Below are positions 8,323 through 18,524 of a stretch of DNA of 34,679 nucleotides, piece after piece. The position numbers and the translations under genes were made by a program. Source of the DNA: Alteromonadaceae bacterium (lineage in GTDB: Bacteria > Pseudomonadota > Gammaproteobacteria > Enterobacterales > Alteromonadaceae); contig JABXHM010000082.1 in the NCBI GenBank assembly GCA_013373625.1, positions 1 through 34,679 on the forward strand, read 5' to 3'. The notes below the pieces were generated by a model. It was given only the letters and a program-made list of their open reading frames with translations, ran no database searches and was not told the DNA's origin. Position 1 is the first letter of the stretch, and every line of letters starts with the position of its first letter.

Positions 8323-9729
8323 CTACTTAGGAGCCCGGCCATAACGGTCAGAAAAACGTACAATGTCATCTTCGCCCACATACGAGCCTGACTGCACTTC
8401 AATTAACTCAAGGGGGATCTTGCCAGGGTTTTCCAACGCATGAACCTCACCTATTGGAATATAGGTCGACTCATTTTCAGTTACCAGAATGGTTTTTTCT
8501 CCAATGGTTACATTAGCCGTTCCCGACACCACTATCCAATGCTCGGCGCGGTGGTAATGCATTTGAACCGACAATTTCTCACCTGGCTTCACGGTGATGC
8601 GTTTCACCTGGAAGCGCTTGCCGCTGTCGATAGAATCATAGCTGCCCCAGGGGCGGAATACCTCGCGATGGAATTCAAACTCAGGACGTTTTTCCGCCTT
8701 GAGTTTATTCACCACATTCTTGATATCCTGCACCTTATCTTTATGCGCTACCATCACCGCATCTTTGGTTTCCACCACCACAACATCGTCCAGACCAACT
8801 ACAGATATTAACCGCTCTTCGCTGTTAATATAGCTGTTATGTACTCCTTCCAAAATGGCATCACCAATAACCACGTTACCATTGGCATCATGATTGTCGG
8901 CAGTTTCCCATAAGGACGACCAGCTGCCTACGTCTGACCAGTTTGCATCCAGTGGCACAACCGCAGCATGTTGGGTTTTTTCCATTACCGCGTAATCAAT
9001 TGAGTCATCCGGGCAGGTAGCAAAAATGTCACTATCGATACGTATAAAGTCTAAGTCTGGGCTAAGGGTATCTATCGCAGCTTTACATGCGTTTAAGATG
9101 TCAGGTGCGTATTTTTCAAGTTCATCCAAATAGCGACTGGCCTTAAACACAAACATACCGCTGTTCCAGTAGTACTTGCCCGAATCAACATATTGTTGTG
9201 CAGTGTCTAGATCAGGTTTTTCAACGAACTGTTTCACGGTAAAGCCGTTGGGTAACGCATCACCAGCCTGAATATAACCATAACCAGTGTGCGCTTTATC
9301 CGGCACAATTCCAAAGGTTACAAGATGCCCTTCGGCTGCCAGAGTATTCGCCTGCGCGATCGCTTCATGGTAGGCACTTACGTTTTTAATCAAATGATCG
9401 GCTGCTAACACCAAAAGTACGGGGTCGTCGCCGTCTTTCACCGCATGCAATGCCGCCAATGCAATAGCTGGCGCTGTGTTTCGACCCATCGGTTCTAAAA
9501 TAATACCGCCATGCTGTCCGCTGACACGAAGCTGCTCTGCAACCAAAAAACGATGCGCATCGTTGCAAATTACAATAGGGGATTCACATGGGGTACCGTC
9601 TAAACGAGAAACGGTTTCCTGAAGCATGGATTGGTCAGACGTTAAAGCAAGAAATTGTTTGGGCAGGGCCGCTCTAGACTTAGGCCACAGACGGCTACCT
9701 GAGCCACCAGCAAGGATTACGGGTTTCAT
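8323..9729 (-). CDS. manC: Mannose-1-phosphate guanylyltransferase / mannose-6-phosphate isomerase
   Basis: A bifunctional cytosolic enzyme of 468 residues that makes GDP-mannose from mannose-1-phosphate and GTP and can also interconvert fructose-6-P and mannose-6-P. The N-terminal nucleotidyltransferase begins [25 protein letters not shown], the pyrophosphorylase signature. FVEKPD (about residue 168), [10 protein letters not shown] and VGSWSSLW are further conserved blocks. The C-terminal cupin (from about residue 350) has [30 protein letters not shown] (metal-binding histidines) and [13 protein letters not shown]. Length and order match CpsB/XanB/AlgA type II enzymes. It sits directly before manB. 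A 304-base gap separates it from gmm, so manC-manB may have their own promoter. Confidence 0.96.
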   Translation of the reverse strand: MKPVILAGGSGSRLWPKSRAALPKQFLALTSDQSMLQETVSRLDGTPCESPIVICNDAHRFLVAEQLRVSGQHGGIILEPMGRNTAPAIALAALHAVKDGDDPVLLVLAADHLIKNVSAYHEAIAQANTLAAEGHLVTFGIVPDKAHTGYGYIQAGDALPNGFTVKQFVEKPDLDTAQQYVDSGKYYWNSGMFVFKASRYLDELEKYAPDILNACKAAIDTLSPDLDFIRIDSDIFATCPDDSIDYAVMEKTQHAAVVPLDANWSDVGSWSSLWETADNHDANGNVVIGDAILEGVHNSYINSEERLISVVGLDDVVVVETKDAVMVAHKDKVQDIKNVVNKLKAEKRPEFEFHREVFRPWGSYDSIDSGKRFQVKRITVKPGEKLSVQMHYHRAEHWIVVSGTANVTIGEKTILVTENESTYIPIGEVHALENPGKIPLELIEVQSGSYVGEDDIVRFSDRYGRAPK

Positions 9730-10033
9730 GTTCTTTCCTAGATAATATGAAGAATTTTATAATATTTCCTTAATGAATTTTATCGTAAAGAACCCCCCTT
9801 CAATAATCAACTCTTTATAAAGAGAAAAAGCGTATTGTTTTGTTTCAACCATCGATTAATGCTGAAAGTGTCAGCGACTGCATCGGCCAGCCTACTCAGG
9901 GTAAAAACAAAAACGCTTCTTTAAATTAACCAGAAATTTACTGGCTTGTTTGACTATTGAATTTTATTGTGAAGCCTGACGATTCGAACACAAGGATATT
10001 GCTATATATTCACTATGGCTGATTAAACAAATA
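9730..10033. other. Gap between gmm and manC, probable manC-manB promoter region
   Basis: About 300 bases with no coding frame of note and no JUMPstart/ops-like motif that I can find. Its length inside an otherwise tight gene block suggests a separate promoter for manC-manB. Confidence 0.4.
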
Positions 10034-10510
10034 TTACAATTTCAAATTTGGGTCTAAATACCATTTAGTATGAAGGTGGACATCGTTTTGATTTAATATC
10101 TCATCCTTGTTCAACCACTTATATTGGTTATGTTGCTCTTTGGGCAAATCAAAAATGTCGACGTTTGCCCGAAGCTTGTAGCCTAGCACCACATAGTGAG
10201 TAGACTGCTCAGCTCCATACGCATAATCATCATAAAAGTGTTCATACACTCCCATGAATGAAGCATCGGTACGTTCCTGTTTGAAACCTAACTCGACCTC
10301 AGTTAAGCGCGAAAAAGCTAAATCTAAGGATTCACCTTTCTGTACACGCCCACCAGGCACAAACCAATAGCCTTTGGCAGGGCGATTATTACGGTAGCCA
10401 ACTAAGATTTGCTGATTTTCATTTTCTACAATTAGATCTATGGAAATTAAAGGAGTACTTGAAATAACCGATTTAAATACATCATCTGTTAAAAACACAT
10501 ACTCCTCCAT
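10034..10510 (-). CDS. gmm: GDP-mannose mannosyl hydrolase (Nudix family)
   Basis: A 158-residue Nudix-fold enzyme that hydrolyses GDP-mannose (and GDP-glucose) to GDP and the sugar, thought to tune GDP-mannose/GDP-fucose levels. The divergent Nudix box typical of this subfamily is present: WFVPGGRVQKGESLDLAFSR followed by LTEVELG. The usual REUXEE glutamate pair is replaced, as in E. coli Gmm/WcaH. Other matches are STPLISIDLIVEN near the N-terminus, RPAKGYWFVPGG, HFYDD and THYVVLGYKLR, and LPKEQHNQYKWL near the end. It lies 24 bases after fcl, in the same order as in colanic-acid type loci. AGGGA lies three to four bases before the ATG, rather close. Confidence 0.93.
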   Translation of the reverse strand: MEEYVFLTDDVFKSVISSTPLISIDLIVENENQQILVGYRNNRPAKGYWFVPGGRVQKGESLDLAFSRLTEVELGFKQERTDASFMGVYEHFYDDYAYGAEQSTHYVVLGYKLRANVDIFDLPKEQHNQYKWLNKDEILNQNDVHLHTKWYLDPNLKL

Positions 10511-10534
10511 ATATCCCTTAGAATAGCTTTGAGG

Positions 10535-11497
10535 CTATGACTGCCTAAAATTATCCTGGTTTTCTAAAAACCATTGATAAGCATCTTCTAAGCCTTCTTT
10601 TAAGTCCAGACGGTACTTCCAGCCGAGTTGTGCTAAACGGTCTACATTCATGAGCTTGCGCGGAGCACCATCAGGCTTAGTAGAATCAAACTCTATATCG
10701 CCCTGATATCCGGTAACCAAGGCTACCGTTTCTACTAATTCACGAATCGTACAATCGACACCTGTCCCAACATTTATATGACTAAGCATGGGCTGAGTAT
10801 TGGCTTCATAAGTTTTGGCATCTAACTCCATCACAAAAATCGACGCAGCAGCCATATCATCAACATGCAGAAACTCGCGCATAGGTTTGCCGCTTCCCCA
10901 TGCTGTCACTTTACTGTCACCATTAACTTTAGCTTCATGAAAGCGTCGTAAAAGTGCCGGTATAACATGAGAATTTTCTGGATGAAAGTTATCATGGGGG
11001 CCGTATAAATTGGTAGGCATGACACTTCGATAATCAACACCATACTGGCGATTATATGATTCACAAAGCTTGATACCGGCAATTTTAGCAATAGCGTAAG
11101 GTTCATTTGTAGGTTCTAAAGTACCTGTCAACAACGCAGACTCGCTCATAGGTTGCTCTGCGAGTTTTGGATAAATACAACTCGAACCTAAAAACAACAG
11201 GCGTTTTACACCGGCTTGAAAAGCTGAATTTATGATATTGCATTCAATCATCAGGTTTTCATAAATAAAACTGGCTGGGTAGGTATTGTTCGCAACAATT
11301 CCACCCACTTTAGCCGCTGCCAAATAAACCTCATCAATTTCGTTGCTAGCAAAAAAGCTAGCAACCTCTGATTGACTGGTTAAATCCAGTTCTGAACGCG
11401 TACGCGTAATAATATTCGTATTACCACGGGCTTTTAGTTGCCTGACTATGGCAGAGCCAACCATTCCTCTATGGCCTGCAACAAAAACATTCTTCAT
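10535..11497 (-). CDS. fcl: GDP-L-fucose synthase
   Basis: A cytosolic NADPH-dependent 3,5-epimerase/4-reductase that converts GDP-4-keto-6-deoxy-D-mannose to GDP-L-fucose, following Gmd. The 320-residue protein belongs to the extended short-chain dehydrogenase family. It has the Rossmann motif [11 protein letters not shown] (residues 8-18), the conserved LAAAKVGGI segment, LGSSCIYPK with the catalytic serine, and YAIAKIAG (Tyr-x-x-x-Lys). [30 protein letters not shown] is essentially that of the Fcl/WcaG family, and [15 protein letters not shown] is also conserved. It begins five bases after the gmd stop, so the two are translationally close. No odd feature is seen. Confidence 0.96.
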   Translation of the reverse strand: MKNVFVAGHRGMVGSAIVRQLKARGNTNIITRTRSELDLTSQSEVASFFASNEIDEVYLAAAKVGGIVANNTYPASFIYENLMIECNIINSAFQAGVKRLLFLGSSCIYPKLAEQPMSESALLTGTLEPTNEPYAIAKIAGIKLCESYNRQYGVDYRSVMPTNLYGPHDNFHPENSHVIPALLRRFHEAKVNGDSKVTAWGSGKPMREFLHVDDMAAASIFVMELDAKTYEANTQPMLSHINVGTGVDCTIRELVETVALVTGYQGDIEFDSTKPDGAPRKLMNVDRLAQLGWKYRLDLKEGLEDAYQWFLENQDNFRQS

Positions 11498-11502
11498 AAT
11501 TG

Positions 11503-12618
11503 TTACTCTTTAGCAACAGATACTGAGAAACCGTGTTCTTGCAGTAAAGCATGACGTTTGGCCTTATCCAGATCCTCTGCGACCATCTCACTACACATTT
11601 CTTCAACAGTAATCTCAGGTACCCATCCCAATTTCTCTTTCGCTTTTGCTGGATCACCAAGTAATGTTTCTACTTCAGCCGGACGGAAATAGCGCGGATC
11701 TACCTGTACAATTACATCCCCAATGCTGACTCCAGGCGCCAGTGACTCATCGACAGCAGTGACGGTTGCTTTCTCATCGACGCCTTCACCCGAGAATTCG
11801 AGTGTGATACCTGCTTCTTTAGCTGACATCGTAACAAACTCACGCACCGATATTTGTTTACCTGTTGCTATTACAAAGTCCTCAGGAGTATCTTGTTGTA
11901 ACATCATCCATTGCATCCGCACGTAGTCTTTTGCATGACCCCAGTCACGCAAAGCATCCATATTCCCCAGATAAAGGCAAGACTCCAAACCTTGTGCGAT
12001 ATTTGCAATACCGCGAGTGATTTTACGGGTTACAAAGGTTTCACCACGGCGCGGTGATTCGTGGTTAAACAGGATCCCGTTACAGGCATACATGCCATAA
12101 GATTCACGATAATTGATTGTAATCCAGTACGCATACATTTTGGCTACGGCGTACGGAGAACGTGGATAAAACGGGGTAGTTTCTTTCTGTGGTATCTCCT
12201 GCACCAACCCATACAGCTCCGAAGTTGAAGCCTGGTAAAAACGGGTCTTCTTTTCCAGTCCAAGGAAACGAATAGCTTCAAGTAACCTTAACGTACCAAT
12301 AGCATCAACATCAGCGGTATATTCAGGGGCTTCAAAGGATACAGCAACGTGAGACTGAGCGCCCAGATTGTATACTTCATCGGGTTCTACTTCCCGCAGT
12401 ATACGAGTCAAGTTTGAGGTATCGGTTAAATCACCGTAGTGTAACTTGAAACGAGCGCCCTCTACGTGTGGATCTTCATAAATATGATCTACACGCGCAG
12501 TATTAAACAGAGAAGCGCGCCTTTTAATACCATGAACTTCATATCCCTTTTCTAACAAAAATTCAGCCAAATACGATCCATCTTGACCAGTAACACCAGT
12601 AATTAGCGCCTTCTTCAC
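11503..12618 (-). CDS. gmd: GDP-mannose 4,6-dehydratase
   Basis: Catalyses the first committed step to GDP-L-fucose: GDP-D-mannose to GDP-4-keto-6-deoxy-D-mannose, with bound NADP. I place the start at GTG 12616-12618 ([17 protein letters not shown]), because AAGGA lies seven bases upstream and the family begins exactly there. The frame stays open 33 bases further to 12651 but that extension is not family-like. The protein is 371 residues. Key blocks are [20 protein letters not shown] (Rossmann), [19 protein letters not shown] (catalytic Thr/Ser and Glu), [12 protein letters not shown] (Tyr-x-x-x-Lys), [20 protein letters not shown] and DWGHAKDYV. It is the first gene of the gmd-fcl-gmm unit. 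The C-terminus after about residue 290 follows the longer Gmd type. Confidence 0.95.
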   Translation of the reverse strand: MKKALITGVTGQDGSYLAEFLLEKGYEVHGIKRRASLFNTARVDHIYEDPHVEGARFKLHYGDLTDTSNLTRILREVEPDEVYNLGAQSHVAVSFEAPEYTADVDAIGTLRLLEAIRFLGLEKKTRFYQASTSELYGLVQEIPQKETTPFYPRSPYAVAKMYAYWITINYRESYGMYACNGILFNHESPRRGETFVTRKITRGIANIAQGLESCLYLGNMDALRDWGHAKDYVRMQWMMLQQDTPEDFVIATGKQISVREFVTMSAKEAGITLEFSGEGVDEKATVTAVDESLAPGVSIGDVIVQVDPRYFRPAEVETLLGDPAKAKEKLGWVPEITVEEMCSEMVAEDLDKAKRHALLQEHGFSVSVAKE

Positions 12619-13009
12619 TGCAAAGTCCTTATAATTAATTCTACATTCCAAAAATGTAAGTTAGTTATGCAAAAGTTATTCTTAATTCGAATATTTCAAT
12701 TAATATAATGAAAACTTGTTATATTTCATAGTCATCGTTAACCATAAACTTAAATTACATATCACTTTACTGTGATTCAACAACCTAAAGACGCACAATA
12801 ATGTGACATCTGCATAATGGCTAAACTCACTCCACCCATAACATCGGAGGCCACAGTATCAAAGCACCATTTAAATTTAATGCTCTCTAATGAAATATGA
12901 GTGTCAACTAACGCTCTAAAAGTGTTCTGAAGACTTAAACGTAAACAAGTTTGGTAATTTTAAACTAGGTATCTAGTAATTTTTTGGCGAGCCAACAATT
13001 TACGGCATA
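12619..13009. other. Gap upstream of gmd, expected promoter region
   Basis: About 390 AT-rich bases between the wcaJ-like gene terminator and gmd. It should hold the promoter of gmd-fcl-gmm. No coding frame was recognised, and no JUMPstart or ops (GGCGGTAGC) element was found on either strand. Confidence 0.45.
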
Positions 13010-13037
13010 AAAACTAGCTGAGTTAACAGCTAGTTTT
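13010..13037 (-). terminator. Intrinsic terminator after the wcaJ-like gene
   Basis: A perfect 11-base-pair inverted repeat (aaaactagctg / cagctagtttt) with a 6-base loop. On the minus strand it ends in TTTT, 19 bases after the stop of the transferase gene. The symmetric A/T arms would allow termination in both directions. Confidence 0.75.
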
Positions 13038-13055
13038 ACAGTATTAAATAATTGG

Positions 13056-14456
13056 CTAGTAAGCATTCTTATCAACAAAACCTTTAAATACAGTAAACAG
13101 CACTATTTTAAAGTCTAACCATAACGACCAGTTCTTGATGTACTCCAGATCGTATTCAATGCGTTTTTGCATTTTTTCAACAGTGTCGGTTTCGCCTCGC
13201 CATCCGTTGATTTGCGCCCAACCAGTAATGCCTGGTTTTATACGGTGGCGTAGCATGTAGTACTGCACTTTTTTCCGGTACATCTCATTGTGTGCAACAG
13301 CATGGGGGCGGGGCCCGACTACTGACATAGTGCCTTGTAACACGTTAATAAATTGCGGTAATTCATCTAACGAGGTGCGGCGTAAAAAACCGCCGATAGG
13401 GGTAATTCTGCTGTCGCCCTTTTTGGCTTGAGTTACCGTGTCACCATCTTCGGTAACGGTCATACTTCTAAACTTCCACACCTTTATTTTTTTACCGTCC
13501 ATACCGTAGCGACTTTGCTTAAAAATAACGGGGCCGCGGGAAGTAAGCTTTACCGCTAACGCTATAAAAATCATCGGTATAGAAATGATAGTTAAAATAA
13601 CCGATGCCAATACAATATCTTCGATGCGTTTAAGGAAGTTCATGGCACCTTTCATTGGCGAGTCAAACACACTGACTGTTTGTAACTCACCCACATTACA
13701 TATTCTCGAATGCAAAAGGTTATAAACAAAAAAGTTGGGAACAAGATGGACCTGCGCTTTGGTGTCGCCCAATACACGCAGTATTTCTTCAATCCGGCGG
13801 TTTGCTGTCATCGGCAAAGTAATGAAGACAGTGTCTAACTTATCGGCTTCAATGTCTGCGTATACCTGCTCAATTTTACCCAGGAATGTCATAATATCAG
13901 ACTGAACAATGCGGTCTTGTTCCCTGTCGTCGTAAGCACCAACTACTACATAGCCTGCTTCTGGCGTCTTCTTGATTTCTTTAACCAGCTCAATAGCTGT
14001 TTCATTCGCCCCGATAATGCCTACCGCTCGGGTATTACGCCCGTTTCGGCGTAGCCTGAAAAGCGTATATCGAAAACCAATACGCCACAAACATGAACTT
14101 AACCAGCTAAATACAAACCATAGCGAAATAACCGCTCGGGAATAATCTTCAGATGATTTGGAAATAAACATCCAGCCTATTACTAAGCCTATCATCAAAA
14201 AGTGACTCACCGATGCAACAAAGATAATCTCTTTTATTGAACCCGCTCGCCACGAACGATAAAGCCATAGCATTTCAGCGCTAAACAGAAAAGCCAGGCT
14301 GGCTACCAGGCTAATGAGATAATATTGCTGTGTTACATTAACGCCATATATTTTTGCGGCCAGCAGTAAACACATCTGTATGATGAGTAGATCGAAGAAC
14401 CTGTAAAGCACAGCAAACTGATTAATATTATTGCGAACAAAACCTTTTTTGCCCAT
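13056..14456 (-). CDS. wcaJ: Undecaprenyl-phosphate sugar phosphotransferase (WcaJ-like)
   Basis: Initiates repeat-unit synthesis by moving a sugar-1-phosphate (glucose or galactose in this family) onto undecaprenyl phosphate at the inner membrane. I choose ATG at 14454-14456 (MGKKGFVRNN, 466 residues) because AAGGA lies seven bases upstream. The frame is open to 14543, but that extension has no better signal. Four N-terminal hydrophobic helices (residues about 15-130) are followed by a Rossmann-like domain (AVGIIGANETAIELV). The C-terminal bacterial sugar transferase domain (about 276-466) has one membrane helix, GPVIFKQSRYGMDGK, WKFRSM, the catalytic LRRTSLDELPQ, VVGPRPH and PGITGWAQ. A terminator follows. 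Glucose is the likely, unproven, substrate. Confidence 0.92.
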   Translation of the reverse strand: MGKKGFVRNNINQFAVLYRFFDLLIIQMCLLLAAKIYGVNVTQQYYLISLVASLAFLFSAEMLWLYRSWRAGSIKEIIFVASVSHFLMIGLVIGWMFISKSSEDYSRAVISLWFVFSWLSSCLWRIGFRYTLFRLRRNGRNTRAVGIIGANETAIELVKEIKKTPEAGYVVVGAYDDREQDRIVQSDIMTFLGKIEQVYADIEADKLDTVFITLPMTANRRIEEILRVLGDTKAQVHLVPNFFVYNLLHSRICNVGELQTVSVFDSPMKGAMNFLKRIEDIVLASVILTIISIPMIFIALAVKLTSRGPVIFKQSRYGMDGKKIKVWKFRSMTVTEDGDTVTQAKKGDSRITPIGGFLRRTSLDELPQFINVLQGTMSVVGPRPHAVAHNEMYRKKVQYYMLRHRIKPGITGWAQINGWRGETDTVEKMQKRIEYDLEYIKNWSLWLDFKIVLFTVFKGFVDKNAY

Positions 14457-15115
14457 GTCCATTTCCTTGTGAATGAAGTGAAAATAATGTTTACAAAGAA
14501 ACAGTGAAACCGAAATATAAAAATCCCTGTTCCAACTCCGCATTTCAAACCACTGCGCTTTTACTCTTTAGCTGCGCAATGTTGCTTGAATCCCTTTCAA
14601 CTTATTGCCACTTGTAATGCAAAATACGCGCCCACATCCCAGTTACCGATGATTTTAAAATCGATCAGGCACCAACTGATCAATTATTAACCAAAAAACT
14701 GGACTGCAAAGTATCACGCTTTCCGTGCAAGAACGCAACAGTATCCCATAAGCAGCTGATATTTTATGACTTTATGTTTTTTTCTGCGTAGATTCGCTTT
14801 TTAAGTACGATGTTTTATTGCTTATCGAGACTTCAACGCGCTTTATATTGTACGAAAGTATAGGTGCGTAAATAATTCACCTGTAAAAATACCTGACAGG
14901 TTGTATCACTAATGTTTCTTGTCATGCCTTTTTTTTGTGCACTATCCTGACTTCTCTGCTTTAGTGCTAGGCAGAATGAGTGTCACATTAAATACCGGAG
15001 AGGCTAGGTTACCCATTACATTATCGTTACGAAAATGTTATGAACTTCTTCATTATTACAACAAAGCATAAAGTTAAATATTTATGCTCAGCTAATGTAT
15101 ATGTGAAGCTACACA
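14457..15115. other. 660-base gap between acyltransferase and wcaJ-like genes
   Basis: The longest gene-free stretch in the window. It should carry the promoter and leader of the wcaJ-like gene on the minus strand. No coding frame with a recognisable product or ribosome-binding site was seen, and no JUMPstart/ops element. An 11-base dyad, ACCTGACAGGT, occurs at 14891-14901 and could be a regulator half-site pair. Confidence 0.5.
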
Positions 15116-16963
15116 CTATTTGTTAAAAATGCTCTCTAGATAGGCTAGCTTCTCTTTTGCGTACCAAGGCCGCATATGTGTAGCATCCTTATAATAAAAC
15201 TTATAGTTATCATCCATTGTCATGCAAACATCGTCACATAAATAATCTATGGGATCGATAATGTAAACGCCATCTTTTTCATCTAGCTGTTCGAGCGCTT
15301 CATAATGCAAACTATAGTATTTCCTAGCTTGTTGTCTCGTTATGAATGTATTTAGGTTGTTTCGGACAGATAATTTAGGATCGAATTCACTACCTTTCGG
15401 TTCACCCAATATCATATAAACTTCTTTAGCGTTTTCTTTGGCAAACTTTAGAAACTCATTGTATTCTTTAACCCTCTGAACAATTTGCTGATTTTTAGTC
15501 ACTGAATTATCAGATAGATCGCGGTCAAGAGTATAAATAGATGTAATTATTTTATCGAAATTTACTCCCGTTATAATCTTTTCATAGTTTTGAATATTCG
15601 CACAATCCGATAACGGATGTTCGAAGGATGGTGCTATAAAACATCCTCCGTCTGTAACATAGTATATGTTAAACGGGCTTCTAATTTTCTCAGCATAAGG
15701 AAATGTCTGTTCAATATGGCTCGCGCCTATAAACAATATGTTTTTATCGGAATTCCCCTTTATGAAGCGAACTTCTGTGTTATGAACTATTAAGTTTGGC
15801 TTCGGATACTCCCAATCCCCAATTGCTTGCATAGCATTTTGATACTTTTCCGCAGCTTGCCCCTCAAACCGTCCGAGCATACCGTTACTGAGGTAAATAA
15901 CACCACTTAAAACAAATAGTGTAGTAGAAAAGTAAACAGGCTTACATTTGAGGTAATCAATCGAGCTACTGAAGCGCGTTTTGAAATTAATACTTTCGAT
16001 GTATTTATTACTCAGGAAGCCAAGCAACACTGACAGTGCAATACCATAGAAGATAAATTGCTGACTCAAGTTATAAAAATACATAGCAACAACAAGGGGC
16101 CAGTGCCACAGATAAATAGAGTAAGACCACTTACCCAACCTCTGAAAGATAATATGATCTGTGACAATACTGTTACTTCTGTTTGCCTGGATGAGTAAAA
16201 AGGCTCCAATAACAGGAACAAAAGAAAGATAACCAGGCCATAGGTTATGCTCTGAGAGGAGAAAATAAGAAAGTACTATAAGTGCTATACCAGCCCACTC
16301 CATGATTTTTTTAGTTTTTTCATTGGCATTGATCGGATACAGATAAGCTACTCCCCCAATCATCATTTCCCAAGCTCTGGTTGGCAGTAAGTAAAACGCT
16401 GCACTGGGTGATTTGTATGTTATTAATACACTAAAAACAAAACCGATGATCGTTCCTATCAAAATGGTCGCTTTCATGAACCTAAGCGACATTAGTTTTC
16501 TCATTGCAACAAGTACCAATGGGTAGAGTATGTAGAACTGCCACTCAACCGATAGGGACCAGGTATGCAATAACCACTTTTCCTGTGAAGCTGCATCAAA
16601 GTAACCGGAGTCTTTCCAATATATAATATTAGAAACAAACATAACGCTACTGCCAGCATGCTTACCTAACGCTTTGTAATCAACTGGGTTAAGGAAAAAC
16701 CACCCCAACAACAACAGTACAAAACAAAGTGCCGCTAAGGCTGGAATAATTCTATTTGCTCGCGCAACATAAAAGTTCAGAATTGAAAAATTGTCTTGTT
16801 CTATCTTCTTAAAAATTATTCCGGTCATTAAAAAACCTGAAATAACAAAAAAAACATCGACGCCCGCGAAGCCTCCGGGCATCCAATTTTCGTTAAAGTG
16901 AAATAACACTACAGCGATAACAGCTATAGCTCTGAGGCCATTAATATCTTTTCTAAAATTCAC
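15116..16963 (-). CDS. OafA/YrhL-type acyltransferase with SGNH domain
   Basis: A membrane O-acyltransferase probably adding acetyl groups to the surface polysaccharide. I place the start at GTG 16961-16963 (VNFRKDINGLRAIAV) because AAAGGA precedes it by nine bases and the family begins at this RxDINGLRAIAV motif. The open frame to 17056 adds 31 unlike residues. The 615-residue protein has an N-terminal acyltransferase-3 domain of about ten helices. It contains VLFHF with the conserved histidine, GGFAGVDVFFVISGFL, WSLSVEWQFYILYP and YSIYLWHWPL. The C-terminal periplasmic SGNH hydrolase-like domain (from about residue 405) has LFIGASHIEQ (serine nucleophile block) and DATHMRPW (Asp-x-x-His). 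It is the first minus-strand gene of the locus; its acceptor is unknown. Confidence 0.92.
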   Translation of the reverse strand: MNFRKDINGLRAIAVIAVVLFHFNENWMPGGFAGVDVFFVISGFLMTGIIFKKIEQDNFSILNFYVARANRIIPALAALCFVLLLLGWFFLNPVDYKALGKHAGSSVMFVSNIIYWKDSGYFDAASQEKWLLHTWSLSVEWQFYILYPLVLVAMRKLMSLRFMKATILIGTIIGFVFSVLITYKSPSAAFYLLPTRAWEMMIGGVAYLYPINANEKTKKIMEWAGIALIVLSYFLLSEHNLWPGYLSFVPVIGAFLLIQANRSNSIVTDHIIFQRLGKWSYSIYLWHWPLVVAMYFYNLSQQFIFYGIALSVLLGFLSNKYIESINFKTRFSSSIDYLKCKPVYFSTTLFVLSGVIYLSNGMLGRFEGQAAEKYQNAMQAIGDWEYPKPNLIVHNTEVRFIKGNSDKNILFIGASHIEQTFPYAEKIRSPFNIYYVTDGGCFIAPSFEHPLSDCANIQNYEKIITGVNFDKIITSIYTLDRDLSDNSVTKNQQIVQRVKEYNEFLKFAKENAKEVYMILGEPKGSEFDPKLSVRNNLNTFITRQQARKYYSLHYEALEQLDEKDGVYIIDPIDYLCDDVCMTMDDNYKFYYKDATHMRPWYAKEKLAYLESIFNK

Positions 16964-17234
16964 AGCTATTCGTCCTTTGAATATAAAACTTGTGTATATA
17001 TTACCCAATTCATTCAGATAGTAGCAGATAGATGCCCCATCTCGCGAGAGTTCCAATTATAAAAGCATCCGGAACGATAAAGACAACCGTAGTAGCAGCC
17101 TGAATTCGATTGTAAATATTTATACAGTCACAAGCTGATTCCCATCACTACAAGTTTCCCTGACCATTTTCAATCCCTTTATTGCTAATGTCGTTTTGGC
17201 CTTCAATACAACCCCATTGCAAAGGAATTCCAAC

Positions 17235-17850
17235 ATGAACACACCTTCTTTTGAAAGTGACAGCACTCTCAGCCTTGGCTATTGAAGTATGTGGCGACTC
17301 TGAACCAAATGAATTTCTGGATGAGTTATACGAACAAAGATGCCTGTGGGAATCACACAATGCTACCGATTACCAGTATACCAGCTACCGACTTTGTAAA
17401 TGCAATACGCCACCTATCTGGTGGTTGTAAAAAGCAACGAGGTAGTGCACGAAACAGCGCTGGGTAGTGGCATATCAAGAATTGACAACAAATATTACCT
17501 CGGCACCATTGATGACTGGTTTAAACACTTCGCCAACGAGGAAAGTCGTTCAGACAGGGTGATTGTAGACTACGATCCCGTGCTGTCTTACCTCACAAGG
17601 GTAGTTTTTATGCCTGATATTAATATTTCTGACAACCCGTTTTTTTATCCAAAACATCGAGTTAGGCTCAGACATAGAGTGTACTATTGACGTTGAGCTC
17701 AGTATGTCACTTTCACTTATTGACCAGGCTTCGCAACAGCCAGCCAATTGTGGCGTTGCAATTGAAGCCCAGGATAATGACTTTCGCGAAGAAGTGGTGA
17801 ACGATGAACTAAATTGTGACGATGCCGAGCCTATTAAATTTCTCGCTTAG
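17235..17850 (+). pseudogene. DUF6174-like lipoprotein gene, frameshifted
   Basis: Three frames together read as one protein resembling DUF6174 (small bacterial lipoproteins of unknown function). ATG 17235 has AAGGA eight bases upstream but its frame stops after 16 codons. The next frame gives LLLKVTALSALAIEVCGDSE (a leader ending in Cys-Gly-Asp), FLDELYEQRCLWESHNATDY, YQYT and CKCNTPP. It ends in TAA soon after 17420. From about 17405 the shifted frame gives VVVKSNEVVHE, YYLGTIDDWFKHF, RVIVDYDPVLSYL. At a run of seven Ts (17640-17646) the frame returns to the previous one (FIQNIELGSDIECTIDVELS) and runs to TAG 17848-17850. Family landmarks (W, DYxYT, CxC, TIDDWF, VxYDP) are in order. Several indels imply a dead gene, unless they are sequencing errors. 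Confidence 0.65.
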
Positions 17851-17976
17851 CGCCCCGGTATTTAATACTTATCCATTGAGCACAAAGATTATTCTAGGAA
17901 ATTTTTGGGAGAGATAGTATTAGGCGCCTCCTTATGCCGTGTTATTATTCGCCACGAAATCACCGCTGAACCGTAA

Positions 17977-18000
17977 AGTGGCTAAATTAAATTAGCCACT
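17977..18000 (+). terminator. Inverted repeat between DUF6174-like pseudogene and DUF2721 gene
   Basis: A 9-base-pair stem (agtggctaa / ttagccact) around a 6-base loop. No T-run follows on the plus strand and only TTT on the minus strand, so it is a weak terminator candidate, or an operator-like dyad 54 bases upstream of the DUF2721 start. Confidence 0.35.
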
Positions 18001-18053
18001 CGCTCCGGGATAATCTATGCTCCGATTTATTCAGTCTAAGATGTGGATATTTA

Positions 18054-18497
18054 ATGGAAACCCTGGTTCCTTCGCTCTCAACTCTCATTGAGATTGCCGT
18101 TGCTCCCGTATTTTTACTCGCTGGCATAGCCGGTTTTTTAAATGTAATGTCAGGTCGATTGGGGCGTATTACGGATAGAGTGCGTTCCGCAGAGAAAGAC
18201 ATGAACCGGCTTACCGACATCTCACAAAATGGCCGCCTGCACCGAGAAATTATATTACTGTGGCGACGGGTAAAACTCATTAACTGGTCTATCGGCTTTT
18301 GTACCGCTTCGGCGGTCATGGTGTGTGGCGTCATTATGAGTTTGTTTGCAGGGGAGATATGGCAGGTAAAATTAAATGAATTGGTGATCACACTTTTTAT
18401 TCTGGCAATGCTATTGTTAATCTCAGCACTCCTGCTATTTCTTGCTGAGGTTAAACTCGCCACAGCAACAATTAGAGTGACCCGAACAATAAAATAG
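18054..18497 (+). CDS. DUF2721 family membrane protein
   Basis: A 147-residue inner-membrane protein matching DUF2721, a conserved family of unknown function. The N-terminal helix reads IEIAVAPVFLLAGIAGFLNVM (typical of the family, residues about 12-32). It is followed by the conserved basic stretch SGRLGRITDRVRSAEKD, a short amphipathic segment, and two further helices (residues about 75-95 and 110-132). Length is normal. The ATG at 18054 is preceded by only a weak purine stretch (GTGGATA). It stands alone on the plus strand; the tiny frame that follows starts 27 bases later. Confidence 0.85.
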   Translation: METLVPSLSTLIEIAVAPVFLLAGIAGFLNVMSGRLGRITDRVRSAEKDMNRLTDISQNGRLHREIILLWRRVKLINWSIGFCTASAVMVCGVIMSLFAGEIWQVKLNELVITLFILAMLLLISALLLFLAEVKLATATIRVTRTIK

Positions 18498-18524
18498 ATA
18501 TCAATTAAACAATGGGGATGACAC

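Noticed and set aside
12619..14600. JUMPstart/ops (RfaH) element before the capsule genes
   Set aside because: I looked for GGCGGTAGC and its complement upstream of gmd and of the wcaJ-like gene and found none.
17987..18463. Minus-strand frame of 158 codons opposite the DUF2721 gene
   Set aside because: The opposite strand matches a known family over its whole length; this frame matches nothing.
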